DNA of 40,300 bases from Caldifarciminota bacterium (GTDB taxonomy: Bacteria > Hydrothermota > Hydrothermia > Hydrothermales > JAJRUZ01), in the NCBI GenBank assembly GCA_024277525.1, contig JAJRUZ010000081.1, forward strand, positions 1 through 40,300, written 5' to 3'. Below, in pieces: positions 6,543 through 14,815 of this stretch (position 1 is the stretch's first letter; every line of letters starts with the position of its first letter). A program made the translations under genes and the position numbers. The notes beneath the pieces are model-generated. The model did not search any database. It saw nothing but the letters and a program-made list of their open reading frames with translations, and was not told the origin of the DNA.

Positions 6543-9179
6543 ATGAAAAAATATGTTTATTCGTTCGGAGACGGAAAAGCAGAGGGAAATGCCCAAATGA
6601 GGGATATTCTCGGTGGTAAGGGAGCGAATTTGCATGAGATGACAAGAATAGGCATTCCCGTGCCACCGGGATTTACGATTTCAGCAGAAGCATGTGTTTA
6701 TTATTTTAAAAATAAGAAATTACCCGAAGGTCTGAAAGAGGAAGTTGGAAATGCTTTGAGATTTCTTGAACAGCAGACAGGGAAAAAATTCGGTGATAAA
6801 GAGAATCCGCTTCTTGTGTCTGTTAGGTCAGGTGCAAGAGTTTCAATGCCCGGAATGATGGATACAATTTTAAATCTGGGTCTTAATGATGAAACAGTAA
6901 AGGGTCTTGCAAAAAAAACAGGCGATGAAAGATTTGCTTATGATTCATACAGAAGATTTATTCAGATGTTTTCGGATGTTGTTCTCGGAATTGAAAGGAA
7001 AAAGTTTGAAGAAGTTATAGAAAGAAAAAAAGAAGAAAAGGGTGTAAAACTTGATACCGAACTCTCGGCAGAGGATTGGAAGGAAATAGTAAATGAGTTT
7101 AAGAAAATCGTGAGAGAAGAAATAAAGGAGGATTTTCCTGAAAATCCCGAAGACCAATTATGGAAAGCAATTATTGCAGTTTTTGAGTCATGGAATAACA
7201 AGAGAGCAATTGAATACAGAAGAATTTATAAAATACCGGATGACTGGGGAACAGCATGCAATGTTCAGGTGATGGTCTTCGGAAATATGGGAGAAGATTC
7301 GGGTACGGGTGTTGCATTTTCAAGAAATCCTTCAACAGGTGAAAAGGAAATATTCGGTGAATTTTTACCTAATGCCCAAGGTGAAGATGTTGTTGCGGGA
7401 ATAAGAACACCCCTTGCTCTGTCCGTTTTAAAGGATAAAAATCCTTCCCTTTACAATCAATTGATTACAATATTTGAAAAACTTGAAAGACACTACAGGG
7501 ATATGCAAGATATGGAATTTACGGTTGAGAAGGGAAAACTTTATTTCCTTCAAACAAGGACAGGAAAAAGAACCCCCCGTGCCAGTGTAAAGATTGCAGT
7601 AGATATGGTTAAGGAGGGAATAATTACAGAAAAGGAAGCGATAATGAGGGTTAAACCCGAGGACCTTGAAAAATTACTTCATCCGCAAATTTCTCCCGAA
7701 TTTGAGCAAAAAAATTCTGCAATAGCAAAGGGATTGCCCGCTTCACCCGGTGCTGCTGTCGGAAGAATATATTTTACAGCAGATAAAGCAATGGAGAAGG
7801 CGGATGAGGGTGAAAATGTCATTTTAGTCAGGGTTGAGACATCTCCTGATGATATTCACGGAATGGCAAGAGCAAAAGGAATATTAACGGCAATAGGAGG
7901 AATGACATCGCATGCTGCCGTTGTGGCAAGAGGTATGGGTAAGCCGTGTATTGTAGGATGTGAAGCATTGCATATCGACGAAGATAGAAAGATAATGGAA
8001 GTAAACGGTAAAGTTTTTAAAGAAGGTGATTTTATAAGTATTGACGGGAATACCGGAAATGTATATGAAGGAAAAGCAGAACTTATTGAGCCCGAAATTT
8101 TCCCTGAATTATCCCAACTTTTAAATTTTACTGATAAAATAAGAAAATTAGGGGTAAGAACAAATGCGGATACTCCGCATGATGCAAAGAAGGCAAGGGA
8201 ATTCGGTGCAGAAGGAATAGGATTATGCAGAACAGAACATATGTTTTTTGAAGGGGAAAGAATTTATGCGATGCAAGAGATGATTCTTGCCGAAAACAAA
8301 GAAGAAAGAAGAAAAGCCCTTGAAAAACTTTTACCCCTGCAAAGAGAAGATTTTTACGGAATATTTAAAGCAATGGATGGCTACCCTGTTACCATAAGAA
8401 CACTGGACCCTCCTCTGCATGAATTTTTACCGAAAGATGAAAAGTCAATACAGGAAGTTTCAAAGAGAATAGGAAAATCCCCTGAAGAAATAAAGAAAGT
8501 TGTTGAAAATCTAAGGGAATTAAATCCAATGTTAGGACACAGGGGATGCAGACTCGGGATAACTTATCCCGAAATTACGGAAATGCAAGCGAGAGCAATT
8601 TTTGAAGCAGCAGCAAAGGCAATAAAAGAAGGAATAAAGGCGATTCCGGAGGTTATGATACCTCTTGTAGGAATAAAGGAAGAATTGAGAATGCAAAGGG
8701 AAATTGTGGAAAAAGTGGCAAAAGAAGTTATGGAAAGAGAAGGTGTTGAGATTCCTTATAAAATCGGAACAATGATTGAAATACCCAGGGCATGTATAAC
8801 GGCGGATGAAATTGCCGAAGTTGCGGAATTTTTCTCTTTCGGAACAAATGACTTAACTCAAACCACATTCGGATTCTCAAGGGATGACATTGCCAAATTT
8901 TTACCTTTTTACATAGAAAAAGGGATTCTTCCTGATGACCCGTTTAAAACAATTGACCAAAGAGGAGTAGGGGAGTTAATGAAAATAGGAATAAATAAAG
9001 GAAGAGAAAAAAACCCGAATTTAAAGATAGGAATATGCGGAGAGCATGGAGGCGAACCTGAATCCGTTAAGTTTTGCCATAAGATAGGACTCGATTATGT
9101 CTCATGCTCTCCTTTCAGGGTACCTATTGCAAGATTATCAGCCGCACAGGCGGTAATTGAGGAAGAAAATGAAAAATAA
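6543..9179 (+). CDS. ppdK: Pyruvate, phosphate dikinase
   Basis: 878 aa, full length for the family (about 875). It interconverts pyruvate + ATP + Pi and PEP + AMP + PPi, which in anaerobes serves gluconeogenesis or PPi-linked glycolysis. The N-terminal ATP-grasp region (MRDILGGKGANLHEM, residues 19-33; the glycine-rich SVRSGARVSMPGMMDT around 93-108) is followed by the swivelling phosphohistidine domain with GGMTSHAA, catalytic His457. The C-terminal PEP/pyruvate TIM barrel has GLCRTEHMFF (560-569), GTMIEIPRA (742-750), FGTNDLTQ (766-773) and GICGEHGGEP (830-839) with the active-site Cys832. All key residues are present. The SD is weak (GAAAG). It opens a nine-gene run; its last 11 nt overlap the DUF2723 gene. 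Confidence 0.98.
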   Translation: MKKYVYSFGDGKAEGNAQMRDILGGKGANLHEMTRIGIPVPPGFTISAEACVYYFKNKKLPEGLKEEVGNALRFLEQQTGKKFGDKENPLLVSVRSGARVSMPGMMDTILNLGLNDETVKGLAKKTGDERFAYDSYRRFIQMFSDVVLGIERKKFEEVIERKKEEKGVKLDTELSAEDWKEIVNEFKKIVREEIKEDFPENPEDQLWKAIIAVFESWNNKRAIEYRRIYKIPDDWGTACNVQVMVFGNMGEDSGTGVAFSRNPSTGEKEIFGEFLPNAQGEDVVAGIRTPLALSVLKDKNPSLYNQLITIFEKLERHYRDMQDMEFTVEKGKLYFLQTRTGKRTPRASVKIAVDMVKEGIITEKEAIMRVKPEDLEKLLHPQISPEFEQKNSAIAKGLPASPGAAVGRIYFTADKAMEKADEGENVILVRVETSPDDIHGMARAKGILTAIGGMTSHAAVVARGMGKPCIVGCEALHIDEDRKIMEVNGKVFKEGDFISIDGNTGNVYEGKAELIEPEIFPELSQLLNFTDKIRKLGVRTNADTPHDAKKAREFGAEGIGLCRTEHMFFEGERIYAMQEMILAENKEERRKALEKLLPLQREDFYGIFKAMDGYPVTIRTLDPPLHEFLPKDEKSIQEVSKRIGKSPEEIKKVVENLRELNPMLGHRGCRLGITYPEITEMQARAIFEAAAKAIKEGIKAIPEVMIPLVGIKEELRMQREIVEKVAKEVMEREGVEIPYKIGTMIEIPRACITADEIAEVAEFFSFGTNDLTQTTFGFSRDDIAKFLPFYIEKGILPDDPFKTIDQRGVGELMKIGINKGREKNPNLKIGICGEHGGEPESVKFCHKIGLDYVSCSPFRVPIARLSAAQAVIEEENEK

Positions 9180-12051
9180 AAATTTAAAAAAAATATTTTT
9201 CGGGCTTTCTGTTTTCATAACCTTTGCAATCTATTTAAAAACTACGGCTCCTACAATCGTATTCTGGGATGTAGGTGAGTTTCTTGCAACCTCATGGATT
9301 CTCGGAATACCGCATCCGCCCGGAACACCTTTTTATGTGATTCTCGGAAGGTTTTTTGCAATTCTACCCATACCTTTCTTAAATGTTGTACAAAAGATAA
9401 CACTTATTGCAATGCTTTCCGGTGCTTTTTCGGCAGGAATCGGTTATCTTTTGCTTTTAAAGATATTTAACAGAATATCAAAGGATTTACCGAATATAAT
9501 CAAGCATTTTGCGGCATTCATGGGTTCTTTATGTGCACCTTTTACATACACAACATGGTGGAGCAGTATTGAAGCAGAAACATATGCTCCTTCAACTTTT
9601 TTTATAGTCTTATCGGTTTACCTTTTATATTTATGGTGGGAAAGAAAAGATAAAAAGGACGCGGTAAGATACATAATAACGGCTTTTTATTTACTTTCAT
9701 TGGCATCCGGAATTCACCTTTTATCACTCATAATTGTTCCTGTTTTGATTGTTTTTATAATAGTAATAAAGAAAGAAGAAATTTTAAACCTTGAATTCGC
9801 AGGTTCAATAGGAGCATTCCTTGCACTTGTGGGTGCTCTCAGGATGACATTTAAGCCTTATAACATAAAAGATGTATTAATATTTCTCATTATCGGATTC
9901 GGTTTGCTCTATTTCTCAATCTGGAAAAAAGATAAAAAGAAATTTGAATTAAATCTTCCGAATATAATTTATTTCACAGGAGTTATAATCTCTGTAATTG
10001 CAGTGTTTCAAAAATGGATTCCCCTTGCATTTATTTCTGCTATTATTTCACTTGTTGTAGGCTTTCTATACCCCAGATTGCACCTGGATGCAAGGGGATT
10101 TACCCTTCTTATGATTTTATTAGGAGTTACCCCTGAGTTTTATATGCTTGTAAGAGCAAGGTTTGATTTACCCATAAATCAAGTTGAGCCCAAAACATGG
10201 CAAGCATTCTGGGATGTTCTGTTAAGAAAACAGTATGAACCCATGAATGTGTTTCCGAGAAGAACAAGCAAAGTAAAGCAAGGCAGATTTACGGAGGTTG
10301 CTGTCTATAATCAATTCTGGGCATTTATAGATCAGATATGGGGATTCTTTTATTATTTTTCATGGCAATTTATCCCTCTTATAGTCATTTTAGGGATAAT
10401 AGGTGTAATAGCCCATATTTATTCTGACTGGAAAAGTTTTGTGTTGTTCGGGGGCGCATTCCTGATAGGCACCTTAGGATTGATAATCCAACTCAACCTT
10501 AAATATCCGGCAACTTTGATAAATTTCTTGGAATTTATACAGCAATTTCCCAAATTTTTATTTTCTCCAAGGGTAAGGGAGGTTTTATCAGCCTTAAATC
10601 CGCAAAATCCCTCATTTATGAAATTCTTAAATTCTTTTCCAACAGAGGTGAGGGATAGGGATTACTTTTTCATACCCGGTTATTTCTTTTTCGGATTATA
10701 CGCCGGTTTCGGATTATTTGAAATTGCAAGATTGACTTTTCAAAATATTAAGGAAAAGTTCTCTCCATATTTAAAATATCTTTTTGTTATTTTCTCATTA
10801 CTTGTTCCTGCATGGCAACTTAAAGCCTTCTTTTATAAAGTTGATAGAAGTAAAAACTATATTGCAGAGGATTATGCATATAACCTTTTATCATGTGTTG
10901 ATGACGGAGGAATTGTTTTTACAAACGGTGATAATGACACATTTCCTTTATGGGCATTGCAGAATGTTTTCGGGTATAAAAATTCGGTAATTGTTGCAAA
11001 TCTTTCATTATTGAATACCGATTGGTATAATAAACAGCTCAAAAGATGGGGAGTCCCCATTCATTTCACCGATGAAGAAATAGAAAAACTCATCCCTTTC
11101 AGAGGACCGAACGGTTCAATCATTCTTGTCAGAGATATAATGGTAAGGGATATTATTGCAGGAGTTTTCGGGTATGAATTTAATAAAAATACGGAAACAA
11201 TTACACTCCCTACAGGAGTTGAGATTCCCAAGATATTTCTCTGGGACGGAGAGAAGTTTATGAAGGAGGTAATTGAGAAAGGAAAAAATAAAAAGCCGAA
11301 TCCGCCCCTTTTCTTTTCCATGACATGTGAAAGAAGCTCTTATAAACAGTTTGTTAAATATTTATTGATGGAAGGAATGGTTTACAGGGTTATGACAGAG
11401 CCTCAAAATGCAGAGACTCCTTACGGCGTCGGACTTGATGTGAAAAAAACGGAAAATTATCTACATAAAGTATTCAGATACAGGGGGATTTTAAAAAACG
11501 GAGAACCTGATAGAAGTGTTTATAAAGATTTAACCCATGAAAGATTACTCGGTAATTATAGGGCGGTTGCTATTACACTCGGTCTTTATTATCAATCGAT
11601 CGGAGACTATGAAAAAGCAGTAAAGGAATTTGAGTTCTCCGAAAAATTTCAGGCAAATGAAGTTTCCCTTGACCCTGATGAAAGAAGGGCATGGTTCGCG
11701 GTAAAACTGACACTTGCTGACCTATACAATAAGGCAGGTAAATACGAAAAGGGGCTTTTAAAGGCTCAGGAATTACTCAAAGACGTGAAAGCTCCCCAAG
11801 TTTACAGAATAATCGGTGAAAGTTATATGGGTTTGGGACAGGTTGATAAAGCGGAAGAAAATTTTAAAGAAGCAATGAAATTCGGATATCCTGATCCTGT
11901 TCTGCTTATAGACCTGGCTTCACTTTATTTAATGAAAGGAGATACAAACAAAGCAAGAGAGGTTATAAAATTTGCGGGTCGGATAAAGGACCTTCCTCCC
12001 GAAGTAAAAAGAATTTTTGATTCTTTGGAAGCAAGCCTTGTTAAGAAGTGA
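9169..12051 (+). CDS. DUF2723 membrane glycosyltransferase (TMEM260/GT117-like) with TPR tail
   Basis: 960 aa from ATG 9169, chosen over a TTG at 9157 because GAGG sits 6 nt upstream. The N-terminal DUF2723 signature is clear: TTAPTIVFWDVGEFLATSW, then GIPHPPGTPFYVILGRF. A dozen or so hydrophobic segments extend to about residue 560, followed by a soluble domain and C-terminal TPR-like helices (for example YYQSIGDYEKAVKEFEFSE, SYMGLGQVDKAEENFKEAM). DUF2723 proteins belong to the GT-C fold, and the animal member TMEM260 is a protein O-mannosyltransferase; members are common in FCB bacteria. Acceptor and sugar here are unknown, and glycosylation of exported proteins such as the T9SS cargo is only an inference. 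It overlaps ppdK by 11 nt and the next gene by 4 nt. Confidence 0.93.
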   Translation: MKNKNLKKIFFGLSVFITFAIYLKTTAPTIVFWDVGEFLATSWILGIPHPPGTPFYVILGRFFAILPIPFLNVVQKITLIAMLSGAFSAGIGYLLLLKIFNRISKDLPNIIKHFAAFMGSLCAPFTYTTWWSSIEAETYAPSTFFIVLSVYLLYLWWERKDKKDAVRYIITAFYLLSLASGIHLLSLIIVPVLIVFIIVIKKEEILNLEFAGSIGAFLALVGALRMTFKPYNIKDVLIFLIIGFGLLYFSIWKKDKKKFELNLPNIIYFTGVIISVIAVFQKWIPLAFISAIISLVVGFLYPRLHLDARGFTLLMILLGVTPEFYMLVRARFDLPINQVEPKTWQAFWDVLLRKQYEPMNVFPRRTSKVKQGRFTEVAVYNQFWAFIDQIWGFFYYFSWQFIPLIVILGIIGVIAHIYSDWKSFVLFGGAFLIGTLGLIIQLNLKYPATLINFLEFIQQFPKFLFSPRVREVLSALNPQNPSFMKFLNSFPTEVRDRDYFFIPGYFFFGLYAGFGLFEIARLTFQNIKEKFSPYLKYLFVIFSLLVPAWQLKAFFYKVDRSKNYIAEDYAYNLLSCVDDGGIVFTNGDNDTFPLWALQNVFGYKNSVIVANLSLLNTDWYNKQLKRWGVPIHFTDEEIEKLIPFRGPNGSIILVRDIMVRDIIAGVFGYEFNKNTETITLPTGVEIPKIFLWDGEKFMKEVIEKGKNKKPNPPLFFSMTCERSSYKQFVKYLLMEGMVYRVMTEPQNAETPYGVGLDVKKTENYLHKVFRYRGILKNGEPDRSVYKDLTHERLLGNYRAVAITLGLYYQSIGDYEKAVKEFEFSEKFQANEVSLDPDERRAWFAVKLTLADLYNKAGKYEKGLLKAQELLKDVKAPQVYRIIGESYMGLGQVDKAEENFKEAMKFGYPDPVLLIDLASLYLMKGDTNKAREVIKFAGRIKDLPPEVKRIFDSLEASLVKK

Positions 12052-13073
12052 TTGAATATCTTAAAGATTTATCCGAATTAAAGGGACCTGCCGGAAAAGA
12101 AGATGAGGTGAGAGAATACATAAAGGAAAAACTCAAAGAAAAAAATATTGAATATGAGGAGGATTTTTTCGGAAATATTTATGTATATAAAAAAGGCAAA
12201 AATGAAATCGATTTGAATTTCGGAGTTTTTGCTCATATTGATGAAGTGGGCTTTATTGTAACAGGATATACAAGGGAAGGGTTTGTGAAGTTTAAACCCA
12301 TCGGAGGACTTGAGCCCGATGTTTTACCCGGAACAGAAGTAATTTTTCTGAACGGGATTAAAGGAGTAATCTCAAGTGTACCTCCTCATAAGGAGGATAA
12401 GAAAAAATATAAACTTGAAGATTTAGTTATAGATATAGGGGCATCCGGAGAAGGAGAAGCAAAAGAAAAACTCCCGCTCGGAACAGAAGGAGTTTTTGAC
12501 ACAAAATTTGAGCATATAGGAAAAGGTGTATATAAAGGAAAAGGATTTGACGATAGAGCAGGTAGTGCAGTAATACTGTCCATTATTCTTGATGAAGATA
12601 TTCCTTTTAATACAACTTTTGTCTTTACCTGTCAAGAAGAGACAGGACTTGTGGGAGCCAAGATTGCATCAAAAAGAAAGAACTTTGATGTTGCTTTTAT
12701 ACTCGAAGGAACATTTGCATTTGAACCTTATCATCCTGAAAAAGAATTCTACCCCAAAATGGGAAAAGGTCCTGTAGTTACAAAGATGGATAGGTCCTTA
12801 ATAGTGGATAAAGTTATGATAGAATATATAGAAAAGGCAGCCGAAAAGAATAATATACCTTTTCAATGGAAAATACCCGTGACAGGAGCCACTGACGGAG
12901 GAATGGTTTCCTTAACAAATAAGGGAGTCAAAACCGCTGTGATAGCGGTTCCGTGCAGGTATATTCATTCAAAAGCTTCCCTTTTATATAAAGATGATTT
13001 AATAAATGCCAAAAAGTTATTATTAAAAACAATGGAGGAAATGTATGGAGAAAATTTTAAAGGAATTGTGTGA
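12048..13073 (+). CDS. M42 family metallopeptidase (glutamyl aminopeptidase-like)
   Basis: 341 aa starting at GTG 12048 in a GTGA overlap with the previous gene's stop. M42 enzymes are cytoplasmic, dinuclear-metal aminopeptidases that form tetrahedral (TET) dodecamers and trim peptides to amino acids. Ligand candidates visible in family order are H63 (FAHIDEVGF), D168 (GFDDRAG), the E197-E198 pair (CQEETG), E220 (FILEGTFAFE) and H307 (YIHSKA). At E220 most studied members have Asp; some family members have EGT here, so this may define a subgroup. It is followed by a second M42 gene overlapping by 29 nt, and the two are only moderately similar, suggesting different specificity or a mixed oligomer. 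Confidence 0.93.
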   Translation: MIEYLKDLSELKGPAGKEDEVREYIKEKLKEKNIEYEEDFFGNIYVYKKGKNEIDLNFGVFAHIDEVGFIVTGYTREGFVKFKPIGGLEPDVLPGTEVIFLNGIKGVISSVPPHKEDKKKYKLEDLVIDIGASGEGEAKEKLPLGTEGVFDTKFEHIGKGVYKGKGFDDRAGSAVILSIILDEDIPFNTTFVFTCQEETGLVGAKIASKRKNFDVAFILEGTFAFEPYHPEKEFYPKMGKGPVVTKMDRSLIVDKVMIEYIEKAAEKNNIPFQWKIPVTGATDGGMVSLTNKGVKTAVIAVPCRYIHSKASLLYKDDLINAKKLLLKTMEEMYGENFKGIV

Positions 13074-14031
13074 ATGCTTCGGTCCTCCGGGTTTTGAAGA
13101 AGAAGTTAAGAAAAAAATTGAGGATTTTTTAAGAAATAAGAATTTTGAAAAAATTGAGGATAGATTCGGAAATCTTATTTATCATTTAAAAGGTGAGAAA
13201 CCCTCTCTTGCATTTACTGCGCATATTGATGAGATAGGAATTGTATGTACTGATGCGGATGAAAGGGGCTTCTTGAGCTGTGCTCCCTTAGGAGGTGTTT
13301 ATCCGCATCTTTATACAGGACACAGGGTGGTTTTTAAAAACGGAATTATCGGTATTTTCACAGGTAAAGACTGGAAAGACAGTCAAACAAAAGATTTTTC
13401 CGAAATTAAGATTGATATAGGGACAAAAAAGAAAGAAGAAGCATTAGAGAAGGTGCCGATCGGAGAACCCGGAGTAATTTACTCCTCATTTGTTTTTCAG
13501 GAAAATAAGATTATTTCAAGAAATCTTGATAACAGAGCAGGCGTTTCCGTACTTTTGGATATAATGCTTGAAAATAATAATTTTGAAAGGGATATTTATT
13601 TTGTGTTTAACACACAGGAAGAAATCGGATTGAGGGGAGCAAGGGTTTTTTCCGAATATCTTGAAGTTGAGTTTGTATTCACGATTGATGTATCAACTTC
13701 GGGAGATACTTATGCTGAACCCAAGAGGGCTTTTGAGATCGGAAAGGGAGCGGGAATAAGGGTAATGGACAGGGGAACTGTTTTCCCTCAAAAACTCATT
13801 AATTATCTTGAAAACTTAGCAAAGGAAAATAACATAAAGGTTCAGAGGGATGCAGGAAGCACCGGAATGACCGATGCATTTTATATTCAAACCGCAAGAG
13901 GCGGTATCCCTTCCATTGCTATAACTATTCCCATAAGATATACTCACTCCCCCTCATCTTTTGTACTTATGGATGACCTTTACGAGGTAAAGAAACTGAT
14001 AAAAGCAGTAATTAAAAATCCACCGAAATGA
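13045..14031 (+). CDS. M42 family metallopeptidase (TET aminopeptidase-like), second copy
   Basis: 328 aa from ATG 13045, preceded by GGAGGAAAT, itself within the end of the first M42 gene (29-nt overlap implies translational coupling). The canonical ligand set is complete: H60 (TAHIDEIG), D162 (NLDNRAG), E192/E193 (QEEIGLRGA), D215 (FTIDVSTSGD) and H301 (RYTHSPSS). It probably releases N-terminal residues from peptides in the cytosol. Two adjacent M42 paralogues next to an oligopeptide-binding protein fit a peptide-using lifestyle. Its stop overlaps the start of the M23 gene by 4 nt (ATGA). Confidence 0.95.
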   Translation: MEKILKELCECFGPPGFEEEVKKKIEDFLRNKNFEKIEDRFGNLIYHLKGEKPSLAFTAHIDEIGIVCTDADERGFLSCAPLGGVYPHLYTGHRVVFKNGIIGIFTGKDWKDSQTKDFSEIKIDIGTKKKEEALEKVPIGEPGVIYSSFVFQENKIISRNLDNRAGVSVLLDIMLENNNFERDIYFVFNTQEEIGLRGARVFSEYLEVEFVFTIDVSTSGDTYAEPKRAFEIGKGAGIRVMDRGTVFPQKLINYLENLAKENNIKVQRDAGSTGMTDAFYIQTARGGIPSIAITIPIRYTHSPSSFVLMDDLYEVKKLIKAVIKNPPK

Positions 14032-14801
14032 AAGATAAGGGAATTTTTTTGAAAATTATACCGGAGAGCTCATCCGGCGTAAAAAGTTTTTATTTTTCTT
14101 CTTTAAAATTAAAATTTTTTAAATTTATTTTAATATTTTTCGGAGTTTTATTGACCGCTATTTTGATATTCTCCTTTTGGATGGTCGGAAATTTTGCAAG
14201 AATGAAAATGTTGGAGTATGAAGCAAATAAAGTTAAAATACAGGAAAAAAAGATAACCGAACTCGAGAAAAAACTTCAGAAATTTATTCTATTTGCACAA
14301 AAAGTAGAAAAACTTTTGACCGTTCCGGAGGAAAAAGAAATAAATGTGGAAAAATTAAACCTTGTTTATTCTGATACTTTTGCCATCCGGGGCAACAGTG
14401 AGAAAAATATTTTTATCTTTGAATTACCTGTTAAGGGAATAATAAGCAATTTCTATTCTGTTCTTCATCCCGGAGTTGATATTGCGGCAGCTTCGGGAAC
14501 ACCCATACGTGCTCCGTGTGACGGACTCGTTGTGCAAAAAGGTATGGATGAAAATTACGGGTTATACATATGGATAAAACATGAGGGAGGAATAAAAACT
14601 TTTTATGCTCATTTAAAGGAAATAGATGTAAGAAAAGGGGAATGGGTAAAAAAGGGAGAAATAATAGGCAAAGTGGGTTCATCAGGGAAAAGCACAGGAC
14701 CCCATCTTCATTTTGAAATATGGAAAGAAGGATTCCCATTAAATCCATTGAATTTTACAAGCTACCCCTATTTTGCATTAAAATATAAAAGTAAATATTA
14801 A
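14028..14801 (+). CDS. Membrane-anchored M23 (LytM) peptidoglycan endopeptidase
   Basis: 257 aa. A cytoplasmic lead of ~28 residues precedes one transmembrane helix (about 30-53), a periplasmic coiled coil (about 60-97) and a C-terminal M23 domain (about 130-243). Zinc and catalytic residues are in place: H147 and D151 (LHPGVDIAA), H195 (TFYAHL) and the HLH pair H226/H228 (TGPHLHFEIW), so it should be an active endopeptidase cutting peptidoglycan cross-bridges rather than a degenerate EnvC/NlpD-type activator. The coiled-coil and anchor layout is like MepM or division-associated LytM proteins. It starts in an ATGA overlap with the M42 gene. Confidence 0.93.
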   Translation: MKDKGIFLKIIPESSSGVKSFYFSSLKLKFFKFILIFFGVLLTAILIFSFWMVGNFARMKMLEYEANKVKIQEKKITELEKKLQKFILFAQKVEKLLTVPEEKEINVEKLNLVYSDTFAIRGNSEKNIFIFELPVKGIISNFYSVLHPGVDIAAASGTPIRAPCDGLVVQKGMDENYGLYIWIKHEGGIKTFYAHLKEIDVRKGEWVKKGEIIGKVGSSGKSTGPHLHFEIWKEGFPLNPLNFTSYPYFALKYKSKY

Positions 14802-14815
14802 AAAGGAGGTTTAAA

